NCBI GenBank assembly: GCA_021292165.1
Contig: CM037880.1
Span: 182,363,085 to 182,427,084, forward strand
Direction: 5' to 3'
DNA: 64,000 nucleotides
DNA from: Shinisaurus crocodilurus
Lineage: Eukaryota; Chordata; Lepidosauria; Squamata; Shinisauridae
Shown here: positions 13,201 to 25,700 of the stretch, piece by piece
How the letters are laid out: the number at the start of each line of letters is the position of its first letter
How positions within the stretch are numbered: the stretch's first letter is position 1
Program-made: the position numbers and the translations under genes
Notes under the pieces: model-generated
Database searches by the model: none
What the model saw: only the letters and a program-made list of their open reading frames with translations
What the model was told of the DNA's origin: nothing

Positions 13201-16200
13201 TAACCAAATGGGAAGTTGCTCTGGTGCTGAGGTGAAGAATTCTCACAACTAGAAATGGAATGCTTTAGTAAGTGAGACTTAGGATTTAGGTGCTAGGAAA
13301 CTTCTATTGTATAATGAACAACTGTGTAAGACAAAAGGTTACTCCTTTAATGGGGCTTGGCTTAGATTCTATGCCTAAAAAGTAAATGAACCTTTATGGG
13401 TTTTTTCTTTATTTGCTGTTATTAAGGCCTATGCCAACCAACTTCTTTTGCTTCCTGATGATCCTGAATCGGGATAGGCTTTGAATAGGCTAAATAGCTG
13501 GAAAGCAATGGCTAAGCCATTTGGAGCTTGCCACTGACTTCTTAAAGTGTAAGTTTTTGAGGCCAGAAAATGTGACATACTGTTGAGAAATCACCCATCT
13601 GTGTGTGTATAGTTTATTATGGTTATTCGGTTCAGCACCAGGCCGGGCTGGAGGGCCAGTGGGGGTGGGAATTGCCATGATCCATAAAAGCTCCATCTTG
13701 GTCACTAGGAAACCCCTTCACCCTGGGATGGGCTATGAGAGCCTGTATCTTGTGTTGGACCAAAGACACAGGTTCGGGATGCTATTGGTGTACCGGCCAC
13801 TCTGCTGCCGAATGGCCTCCCTGACCAAGCTGGATGAGGCAATCTCAGATGTGGTGTTGGAGAACCCTAGGGCCCCGGTCCTGGGGGACTTCAGCATTCA
13901 TGCTGAGACTGCCTTAACAGGACCAGCTCAGGATTTCATGTTTTCCATGACAACCATGGGGCTGTCTCAGTTTGTCATTGGCCCAACACATAGGTCAGGG
14001 CATACCCTTGATTTGACCTTTGTCTCTGGGTGTGGAAATCACCATGTTGTCATGGTCTGATCACTTTCTGGTGAAATTTGGTTTCATGTTGCCAGTCCCT
14101 CCCTGCAGAGGTGGGGGACCCATTAAGATGATCCTCTCCCAGGGACTTATGGAATCAAATGGATTCTTGAATGCTCTGGGGGATTTTCCAGTAGCCAGAG
14201 CCAGTGATTCTGTCGAGGCCCTTGTTACACTGTGGAAAGGCAAGGTGCAATGCGGGGAGTGTAAACCTGTTTATTCTTCTTGATCTCTCAGCGGCTTTTG
14301 ATAGCATTGATCTTAGTATCTTCCTGGACTGCCTTTGTGAGGTTGGAGATGGAGGCACTGTTCTACAGTGGTTTGGTTCTTACTTGCAGGGTCAGTTCCA
14401 GAGAATAACATTTGGTGACTCTGCCTTGGCCCTTGGCAGTTGAACTCAGGGGTGCCACATGGCACTATCTTGTCCCCAAAGTTATTTAATATCAATATGA
14501 AGCCATTGAGAGCAGTCATTAGGAGATTTGGGGCAAGGTGTCGCCAGTATGCTGCTGACACCCAGCTATATTTCTCTGTGACACCTGAATCTGGAGAGGC
14601 CATATACATTCTGAATCAGTGCCTGGTTGCAGTTATGGCTTGGATGTGGGATAATAAACTGAAGCTGAATTCTGATAAAACAGCAGCCCTATGGGGGTGG
14701 ATGGTTCACAGATCCTGGAATTGGGCTGTTTGCTTGTTCTGGATGGGGTTGCACTCCCTATGAAGGAGCAGGTACATAGTTTGGGGGTGCTCCTGGATCC
14801 ATCTCTGTCACTGGAGGCCCAGGTGACCTCAGTGGCCCAGAGAGCCCATTACCAACTTCAGTTGGGGCACCAGTTATGCCCGCTCCTGGATATGGACAGC
14901 CTAGCCACAGTGTTCATGCACTGGTAACCTTGCGATTAAACTACTGTTAGGCGCTCTATGTGGATCTGCCTTTCTGCCTGGATCAGAAGCTGCAGCTAGT
15001 GCAGAATGCAGCAGCTAGAGTGGTCGGGAGGACACTCAGCTATGTTCACATAACACCTGCATTAAAAGAACTGCACTGGCTGTCTATTAGTTACCGAACT
15101 ATGTTCAAGGTTGTGTTGTTGACATACGAAGCCCTAAACAACTTGGGACCAGGACACCTAGCAGACTGCCTTCCCTTATATATACCCAGCTGACCTTTAA
15201 GATCTTCAGAGGAGGCCTTGCTGGTCATTCTGCAACCAACAGAATGTCACCACATAATATCTCAAAGGAGAGCCTTCTCATTGGCAGCACCTACCCTCTG
15301 GAAAACCCTCCCCCATGCAGTCCGGGATGCAGAAAATGTGGTATGCTTCAAATGCCTCGTGAAAATGCACTTGTTTACTCAGGTGTTCACTGTCTTGTAA
15401 TTAATTGCAATTAATTATATGCTGCTGTTACTGTTTCTTGTTTTGGTTTGTATTGTTACTGTAGTTGAAATTGTTTTTAATAGTATATTTAAACATGATT
15501 TTTAATATTTATATGTGAACCACTTACAGATTTTATTATATTAAACAGTATAGAAGTACTATTAATAAACAAGTAAATGGTGGACATGCCTCCCTGAAGG
15601 ACAGCTTGCCCATCTCTACCAATCTTCCCCTGCAATGCTTTAGTATAGGGTGTGTGTTCTGGGGTGTGCTATCTGTTGGCTCACATGGGGCAAATGGTGT
15701 GGTCCAACAGCCTGGCCAGAGTTCTGCCTGAATTGAGCACTCCTCCAAGACTTATGCAATACATAGGATGTCCATGGCAAGCAAGGATATGCGGAAAGGC
15801 TTCTGTGAAGATAGAAAGTTTGAAAACCTCTTGTGTATGCTATGAAAGAAGCAATGTTGAGCTAAACTCAAAATTTGTCAGGCAGCACGGTATTCTTGTA
15901 CCACAAATACTTTCGCCATTTTAACCTTTGACATCTTCTTTAGCTGGGGTTTAACATTCTGTAGCTCACAAATGGCTGTGACAATCAAAACCTAATGTTT
16001 ATTTACTCCTTGCTTCAGCCAATATTTGAATAACCCATTCTTGTAGATATAAACTAGAGCATCATCCACTTCTTAGCCTACTCCCTAGAAACTCTTGAGA
16101 AAGCTTTCCCACTTCTGTGGGCTCATTAGCAAGATTGTATTCCTCTTTCCCTCTCATTTCTGCCCTGCTTCAGTTTGAGTATTTGGATAATTTCTTTCCC

Positions 16201-18120
16201 CTTACTGGCAAATGTAGGTTAATAGTTGTTAACCTATGTAAGGGTTATTTTATTACAGCACATTTTACAAAAACCTTCTCTTGTTCGTAGGGATGGGTGA
16301 GAATTTGTTTGGTCTCTTGTTTTTCTAAGAATTTACCAACTTCATTAATTAATTCATAAACAGGATGGAAAGAACTTGATATTTAAAAAAGAAGAATGTG
16401 GGAGAAAGCAAAACTGACAGATTTGTCTGTCCAGGCAGAGAGGGCTTTGAGTGCTTAGTTCTTAAAATGCCTGTGTTTGAATCCTCCTGTATATTCAGCC
16501 ATGTTGTGGTACTGAATTAGGGTTACCATGTTTCCTACCCCCCAACAGGCTCCTTCCTTTAACAGCCACATGGCAGACACGTACAACCTGGTCCTCTCTA
16601 TCCTGAAATTAGACGTACCTTGTTCATAAGAACTTGCCAGGATTCACAAATTTCTTCATAAATGTGATGGAAAGAACTTGAGATTTTAAAAAATTGAAAT
16701 GTGGAGGAAAGTAAAATTGACAGATTCATCCATCCCTCATTTGTAGTACACTTAGATATTCTACAAATTATAGAATATTGTATATGTTCATTAAATGGTA
16801 GGATGATGAAGCTGCTAGTAATCATCACCCTTGTTAACTCCCCACAGAAGTGCTCGAGAGAAGAATGTCTTTTCTTAAGCCAGGGGTGCAGAAATTCCAG
16901 CCTGTGGGCCTAATCCAACCCATGGGGCACCCCAACCTGTTTTAAGGGAAAGAGCCTTTCTAGTCAGCCATTCTTCTTGCACAGAGGGGAGGGGGAGAAT
17001 ACATGGTGGTTAGTCATGAGCAGTTTACAAATGTAATCTTATTTCTGCTACAAGCACTTCAAGGCAATGTATAAGCAACTAACATTAAAATGACTCTGTA
17101 AAATAAAACAACAATAATAATGTAACAACACCATTTAACTATTTTTAAAATGCAGGAAAATAACAAGGGTGCTTTACTCTGCCTGAACACATGATCTGAA
17201 CACATGACGTAGGAGATCACTGAATGGATCTCTGGACCAACATCCTTGTCTTTTGCTAAAAGCAGCAGCTATTGGGGTTTGGATGGGAAGAAGGGTTGCA
17301 TTTGGACTGGACCGCAGGTGGAGTGGGATAACTCCCCCCCCCCCCGGTGCTAATTCCCTGTTGCTACTAGTTGTGGAAGGTAAAACATACAGGTACTTGT
17401 ATGTTTTCCCCATTGAAGCTAATAGCAGTGGTAAGGGGGTGGGGTGGGGAGTAATTTTGCAGCAGGGAATTGGCACATAGGGGAAAAGGTTAAACTCCTC
17501 CCCCTGCATCCCCAACCTAAATATGTCACCCCCTCACCCTTGCAGCTGCTTTTAGCAAAAGACAAATGCATCAGAGATCCAATCTCCCACACGTGTAGTT
17601 TGGCCTTAATAGTGTGGTGTCTTGGCAGGTATCCTTGGGAGAATGATTCCAGAGCCGTAGCATCACCATGGAGAAGGCCTTGCTTCAGGCCCCCACAAAA
17701 TTTTACTTAACACGGAGAAGGACTCCTTTACTATTGCCTTCACAGTCATTGCAGGGTAAATCTTGCTTTCCATAATTAAAAATAATAATGTTGAACTGCT
17801 GGGAAAATGCGAAGTTTCCTTTCTGCAAGTGCAGCTCTGGACAGTTAGCTGCCAAAGTACCATCGGCACCTGAGGCAGAATGCTTTCGTTGGTGCTAAGG
17901 ACAGGGTGCTCCGCCAAGCATCTAAAATAGAGAGGAAAACTGATAAAAAGCAATCCAGTGTCTTTTTGCTTGTGCACATCTTCCCTCTTACTAGGCTCTG
18001 GTTTAGCTATGTGCCCTCTCCTTCTCTAGCTCTGGATTACACATCCCCTGTTAAGAGGGGGGGAAAGTAGCACTGCTACTCCCCCCCTCCCCCCCCCGTG
18101 TGTGTGTGTGTGTGCGTGTG

Positions 18121-18151
<31 letters not shown>

Positions 18152-19219
18152 GCCTCTTGCAGCAACTCTTATCCATGGGCTCATTGGCAATCCAGAGACT
18201 CTGTACAAAAGTTACATAAAGCCTTAAAATGCAGTCCTTACCCAGCCCTTTCAGGGGATCGGAACAGTGTTCCCTGCCCAAGTATTGGATCTTCTTTTCC
18301 ATGGATGAAGTCACAGCCATTCCATTTTTATAGTATTTTGTGAATAGCTGTCTTGGGCATTAGTGTCTGACAACGCTTGTCAATGAGCAACAGTCTCACC
18401 CACCCATGTTGAGATACCTTCAGAATATATACTGTTATCTTCATCTCTCTCCAACCCCCCAATCCCCCATTTCTTTAAGAAGGGAGTTCTCTTTCTTTGA
18501 CTATTACAGCATGGATTGCTGATGTTCTTTAAACGCCCCATCCCCAACAACATTTTAAACAGTTTCTCTTGGGCTGCCTTGCCCTCTCCTTTGTGCGAAT
18601 ACTTCCCTCCTTCAGTGTTTTAAAAATAAGCTAAATCTATCCCACACAACCCTGCTAACCTCACACACACACACACACACACCACCACCACCACCACCAT
18701 TGCACTGAGGTAGACAGGGAGCTGCTGATGCAGGATGGAACCAGCAGGAGTGAAGTGCAAATGCTTGCTATAACTAATGGTACCCTTAGTCTAGTTTGGT
18801 AGGGCATTCCAGAAAGTGACAGCTTATGTCCTTCATCAAAGAGTATTCCTTTGTAAGCAATGACGTATAATCGGTGCAGCAGGTCTCCTGTATTTCCAAC
18901 GATGGTACACTTCTACTGTTCATCAGTAATGACAATAATATTTTGGATAATATTGCTCAAAACACATTTCATTACAGTGCGTGTGTGTGTGTTTTATAAA
19001 GATGTTTATATCCCATCTTTCTTCCTAGGAGCTCAGTATGGTGTACATGATTCTATCCCCCACACAGGCCATTTTATCTTCACGACAATCCTGTGAGGGA
19101 GATTGGGCTGAGAGAGACTGGCTCAATAGCACTTTACAAAATTCCCTGTCTAAAGGAATTTACAGTCTAAAATTTGATCTGAGGAAGACAATAGAGGAAG
19201 GAAAGGGAAGCAGAGGCAG

Positions 19220-19275
<56 letters not shown>

Positions 19276-22200
19276 CAGACAGACAGTTTGGGGGTGCTTG
19301 TCTGCTTAACACCACTCAGAGCAGCATGTGTTTAGTATCTTTTGTATTTTACAGTGTTTTTAGGCCTTATAGTCAGAGGAGAGTTTTGAAAGTTGGTAGT
19401 ACAGGCAGAAGGCTAAAGCTTTGTTTGGTCTAAAGTAGGACTTTGTGTACTTAACACGTCTGTCCCTACTCATGTTATCTCACGTCTCCCCTTATTCTTG
19501 CCTTCTTTCACAGCAGCCGCAGTATCCCAGATTCTTTAAAAAAAAACAAAAAACCTCAGTGCAGAGTAAATACACATTTTAAAGCTGATTTGAAGGAAAT
19601 GTATTTAATTTGTTTGTGGAGAAAAAAGTTGGATTTTCTTGACACAAAACCTGGCATTTTTTTTGGCACACTGCACTTAGTTCTTTCTATCCCAGAGTCA
19701 TCAAGACTCAGAGTAGCTGCTATGTGCATATCAAGGGAATTCCTTTTATGGCTGTCAAACCAGTTGAACGAGTTCCTTTGTGCTGTCAAGATGGTACAAA
19801 GAAGCTGGTTAGCAATAGCACACTTCCCTGATGCTTCATTAAAGGTGCTATCCTATGCAGGTTTAGACAGAAAGTCCTACAACTTCCAAAATGCCCCAGC
19901 CAGCATTGCTGGCTGGGATTTGTAGGACTTTTTTTCTGTCTAAACATGCATAGGATTGTGCCCTAAGATCTTGGTGTTGCTAGGCAGTGTTCTCCAACCT
20001 TGGGTCCCCGGATGTTTTTGGCCTACAACTCCCAGCATGCCCCAGCTGGCTGTGCTGGCTGGGGCATGCTGGGAGTTGTAGGCCAAAAACATCTGGGGAC
20101 CCAAGGTTGGAGAACACTGTGCTAGAGGCTCTACTTTAACATCTTCTTTGATCAACTGAAGGCTGCTTTGTGTGTGTGTTGCACAATTTTTGTATTGTAC
20201 ATTATTTCCATGTTCTCTGTTTTTGAACATGTTTTTCCATACTTGAGCTGTAATGTGTCCAAGATTTAAAAAAGAGAAAAAAGTAAGCCTTCATACTTCA
20301 TCTTTTCTCGTTATTGTACTTGGAGCTATAAAATTGTTCAACTTATTTCATTAACAGCTTTGAAAATAGAATTTGGGGAAATGAAGGGAAGACTGTTGGA
20401 AGTTAAGTTGTTAAGTAGTTTGATGTTAATATTAAAGACGATGAAAATGTCTGCAAATCACCTTGATGTTAGAATGGGGACATGTCTAGTAATTAAGATA
20501 GGAAACTTTTAAAAAAATATTATTTGTCACTTTGACTAATTCACGGCTTGTCTCTGGATCCAGGTTGGTGCTGCTCTGTATACTAACCTCCTTTTTCTTA
20601 CAAATTAGAGCCAGCACATGAATCGGAGACAAGCTGTTTAGTTGGGGGTAGGGTGGGCTATACTCGGACTGCAAACTGAGGAAGAATTTGGGTCCTGGAG
20701 GAGAAAATCTCCTTGCACATAGAAAACTAGCATGTCAGAGAAGGTTGTGAGCTTAGCCTTCTCACTTCAGTGCTAGTTTTCTCTGTACATGGAGTTTCTC
20801 CCTCCCCAGAGAGATCATTGAAACATAGCTGGATGGTATAGTTCAGGAAAGATTAATTTTATAATGATTTTATTCCATATATGCATTGGTTGTTATGTGA
20901 GGGGGTCCTCTACATATTCTGCCTTAAGTAAAACTTCTACTGATGCTGAATAGCATAGGCAAAATTTGGCTGCTGTCAAGGTCAAAACATTTGTGCTAAA
21001 ACTCTTATAACTCTGCTCAGAGTAAATTCTGCAGGAAGCTGGTTGCAGAACTTTGTCTTCGCCTGTGAACAATTCAGATTAAAAGGAGTTTAGCTGTATT
21101 GCATACCTCATACATCCAAATGATGTCATGGTACAAGAGATTGGAGGAAGGGAGATATATAGCTATTTCTAGACTCCCTCAGTCCAGCTTTGTAAACAAA
21201 TTCATTATCCAGTTTCATTGAAGTGTTATAAGTTCCATACAGAGTTTGTCTAAGTGGAGGTAGTTGTAGCTGAGTGGATTTGTAGTGTGAGTTTTTATTG
21301 ACTTGCATAATACAAAGATAAAAAATAGCATTTACTTTTTGGGTTGTATCCACTGGTGTCATTCTTCTAGTACAAATAATGTTGTGCTAGCGGAAACCAA
21401 TTTCCAAACTATGTACAAGGGGAGAATCCAACTCAAGTTCTAGTCGCACAACTATTTGCAGATCTTAGTGGTCAGCTAGCACTTGGGCAATGGGAAAAGG
21501 CAGCGGAGCTCCACTAGCTCAGCAATTTCTTCCACTAAAGGTACATTGGATTCAGACCTAGGCCTGAGCCATGGGCTCGCTTTGCCTCTTCAAAGTCCAA
21601 CCAGTTGAATCAAATGAGCAGTGGGTGCTTTCTTGGGACTAAATTAAGTCTAGAAAATGATGTTGCACAATTAAAAAAAATTAAGCATCAAGAAGGCCTA
21701 TGCAGGCCTTCTGCATCTGCAGTAAAATTGGCTAGGCAGCTAAACTTTGTTTGCATCTTGTTGGTTGTATGCTGTATTTTATCTAGAACTACCTAGTGCC
21801 TATGAGCTGATCTATAAGACAATGGTCTTGCCTCTCCTCTTTTGTATCCAACCCTTCATCCAAGGCACCATACATGAGATTTCTCCATCTCTTCACAACA
21901 ATCCTGTGAGATATGTGAAATGGAGCCAGAGGAGCCTTATGGTAAAAAAGCTGAAAACTAGCTAAACAATAAAGATGAACTGATTTAAATTTTGAAATGG
22001 TGCACAATGACACCATTTCATTACATTGCAACAGCTTTCCTCCCATGAGAAATGGATGACATGAATGAAATAATGCTATCTATTATTTTTTTTCTTTAAC
22101 TGAGCAAGAAATGAATAGGAAATATTAGCCTCCTAAATGAGTCCACATAAGTAACTAGCCCCCAACTTTTATCTTGCATGCCCGTGCATACATAAGAGCC

Positions 22201-22728
22201 AGCTTTTGTTCAATCTTCTCTGCCTCACTGCCTGGAAGTAAGTCTTGCATTCCACAGGCAACCAGGCAAATAGCTCTTTACAATCTGATGTGTCTCATAC
22301 ATGGGGAAACCGTTAATACATTGTTCAACTTAAGGCACTTCCTTCTAGGCATCCAGCATCTACTTATTAGGAAAAATATAGATAACCACTTCTTTGGTCC
22401 TCTTCCAGTTCCCATCTACTTGAAATAGATTCTTCTTGTCTAAAACTGCCATATCCACAGAGCTGTGTATTGCACCAAGACCATTCTGTCCTAGAATAAA
22501 CTGTTCTCTCCTGTAATCAAGAAAAGGAAATGAATTTTATGTCTCTAGCACAGGTGATAAATGAAACAGATTCCCATCTCTATCAGTACACAAGATGTTT
22601 GCAGATGACTCTGGCTACAAGAGCCGGGACAAAGTTAAAATGTGATAGTTTTGTCATGTGTCTGTTCACACAGAATTGTTTCTGGAACTTGGCAGAATCC
22701 AACATTTGCCACAGAATCTGAATTCAGT

Positions 22729-22768
<40 letters not shown>

Positions 22769-25700
22769 CTTTACAGCTGCAGATATATATTTGAAAACAT
22801 GCAGGGTGTTTTACTAAAAGGCTCTGGTGTTGGAGATAGGCAGTTTGTACCTTGTAGGACTTATCAGCCCTTCCCTTGTGTCCTCTATTCAGTCTGTATC
22901 ACTTTTCCAGCCTATGTGTGTGGTAGATGGTATGGTATGCTGCACTTTTCAGGCATAACTACTAAGCAGAAGATGTGGAGACAGGAAAGAAGAACCATCA
23001 ACCATGCACTTCCTGGCTGCTTAGCATTAACAACTGATCTCTCCTCATGTTTTGAAAGAACTAAATATCAACAGCCAGTGTGGTTAGAGTCTTGGACCAA
23101 GACTCTGGTAATCAGGGTTCTAGTCCCCGCTTAGACATGGAGCTCACTGAGTGACTTTGAGCCAGTCACTGACTCTTAGCCTAACCTGCCTCACTGAGTT
23201 GTTGTAAGGATAAAATGGAGAGGAGGAAGACCATGTAATCCACCTTGGGTTCCTTGTAATAATAAAGAAATAAAATAATAAATGTACATTATTGGGGAGT
23301 GGGAGCCTAATATGACTTTTCAGTATAATTTTTGGGCCAGAATTCATGTGGTATTTGGTGTAGTAAACAGGGCTGGCCCAAGATGTTTTGGTGCCTTGTT
23401 GCAAAGGACAAGATGGTGCCCCTCCATTCCACTCCACAAGCCAAATTGACTGGAGTTACTTTAACTCCAGCATAGGACTGCATCCTCTACCACACCTGAT
23501 TTGGGGGGGGGCATGCCCCAGGGGGGTCAGGAGGAATGGCTTGAGGTACTGTCACTGCTGGGCCCCCCCCAGCATATGCTGCCTGAGGCAGTTGCCTCAC
23601 TCTGCCTAATGGGAGGGCCGGCCCTGGTAGTAAACTACCTGACCTGCAAAAAACATCTTGCAGAGTTCATGATTTGAACAACTTGAAGGAAGGGGAGAAA
23701 AAACAAGCAAACTAGATTAATTCTGTAGCAAAGATCATCTTTCTGGTAATCAACAGTAGAGGCAAGAATGGGGGGGGGGGGGACACACCTGTTAATCTTC
23801 TGTCATCCCCCAGCTGCCCAGTGAAAAATCCTCTTTTGTGTGGTGTTCAGAGGTCTGTTAGTCATTTAACACCTGCAAGCAAAAATGCAGTACAAGAACA
23901 TGTGAAAATCGTTAAAGGAAAACTGTTCTGACATCTCTGATTGGAAAATGCAGAGACGCCATAAGAATGGAATTGAGTCAGCTGTAGTCTTACTGTACGA
24001 ATATGAAACTAAAATTGTTCAGGCCAGCAATTACCCAGTGAAGAAATTTGTATGGCAAGTGGTTTAAGTTAAAGAAAATTCACTTGGTGGCCAGCTTTCA
24101 GTACTTCAAATTTTTGTGATTTTTAAAAATTAATTGCTTAACTTTAAAAAGCCACCAGTGTTGGTCTGAGCGGGGGGGGGGGGGGGGGGCCCCCCCCACC
24201 TTAATTGTGCAGAGCTGATGCATATCAACTTAAAACTGAGCCCTAGTTCTGGCTTACAGATGGAGCCAATTTGGCAGCAACGCAATTCTAGCACATTGTC
24301 ACTTCCTGCAAGCACATGGCAGCTGTAAAGTGACTGCTGTAAAGTAATTATAGATGTCTTAATCTTTCAAATGGATTTTTGCAGGTGGAATCCCAGAAAG
24401 CTCCGTAGAGGCATATTCAGGTGTTGTGGGATGAGATTATAGAAGGAGCTTTGTCTGTGGAGACTTATTTTATTTTTTGTTCTGGCCTAGTGTGCCTATT
24501 GCAATGTAAAAAAATAAATAAATTCAAATAACCAAACATTAGTCTGAGAAACATCAAGCTATTGTTACAGATTTCTAAAGCAACTAATAAGATAGATTTT
24601 TAAAGTACATTTTTTACTTGTGATTGGAGCTTTTCAGCTATATAGTGTTGTGTAGTAATTAGAACAGCTATTTGGCCATGCTGCTTGGAACTGAGGGGAG
24701 CTCTAGACCAGCACATCTGAAGGGCACACGGTTGGGGAAGACTGAATTAGAGTGTTGGACCAGGATGGAGGACACCAGGATTCAAATCCCCACTCGGCTA
24801 TCAAGCTTACTGGGTAAACTTTCATTAGTTACTATCTCTCAGCCTAATTTACCTCACAGGGTTGAAGGAGGTGTCTTGCAGATGTCAGCAGCATACTGGA
24901 CTGGAGAAGAGTCTAAAGCTTTTCTTTCATAATGTTATGGTCAACATGCACTGCACAATATAAAGGTGCTGCAGCAAATTTAAGTTGCAATTTCTAGTGC
25001 TTATCTGCTTTTCCAAACAGTTAGTTATTAAATGATCAAATTTATCAAATACAGAATCTCTAAGTCTATGACGTCTGCACCAGACTGCCAAGTTGCCAAG
25101 AGATCTTACAAAACTAGCTGATGAAGCCAACTGGCAGAGGAAATAGTCAATGTAACACAAGCAGTAATGCAATGTACTTCATATGTACAGTATAGTAAAG
25201 AAATCGCTCATGCTGAACTGTGAAGATCTTGGATACAAGTTGCATTCATAAAAATACTACTATTAAACCATGCTCTAATTACTATGTGTAGGACTGCAGC
25301 CTAAGATTAGGATTCTTCAGTTTGAAAAGATGAGGGAGAGGGAGGTGGTATTTAACAAAGCATGATATGGAAAAAGTAGAGGATAGATTCTTTGGATGCC
25401 CCTTAAACAATGTATAATGGGGAAAGAAATCAGACAGCAGGTGCTAATTAAATACTTGAATTCTGATTCTAATTGCTATGGATTGGATCCAGACCTAATC
25501 ATACTTAGAGCAGATCCATGGAAATCAATGGGACAAGTTACTCATTAAACTGTTATGACAAACAGTTAGGTACAGCTATCTGGACCAGCAGCCTGAAAAA
25601 ATCTGATCATTCTTTTATTGGGGGTTTCCCATGGGTTAACATTAGATGTGTTTCTGGTGCTTTGGACTCTGGGTGCTATTCAGACACTTGAGGATGATTT

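Noticed and set aside
13605..14060. 151-codon frame as a host gene
   Set aside because: It reads as an L2 endonuclease remnant, with RT remnants following in other frames.
18098..18151. CRISPR-like or structured array
   Set aside because: It is a dinucleotide microsatellite. There are no spaced direct repeats in the window, and the DNA is clearly eukaryotic.
22658..23134. 158-codon frame across a (TG)n repeat
   Set aside because: The frame stays open through the microsatellite and a SINE by chance. No family resemblance.
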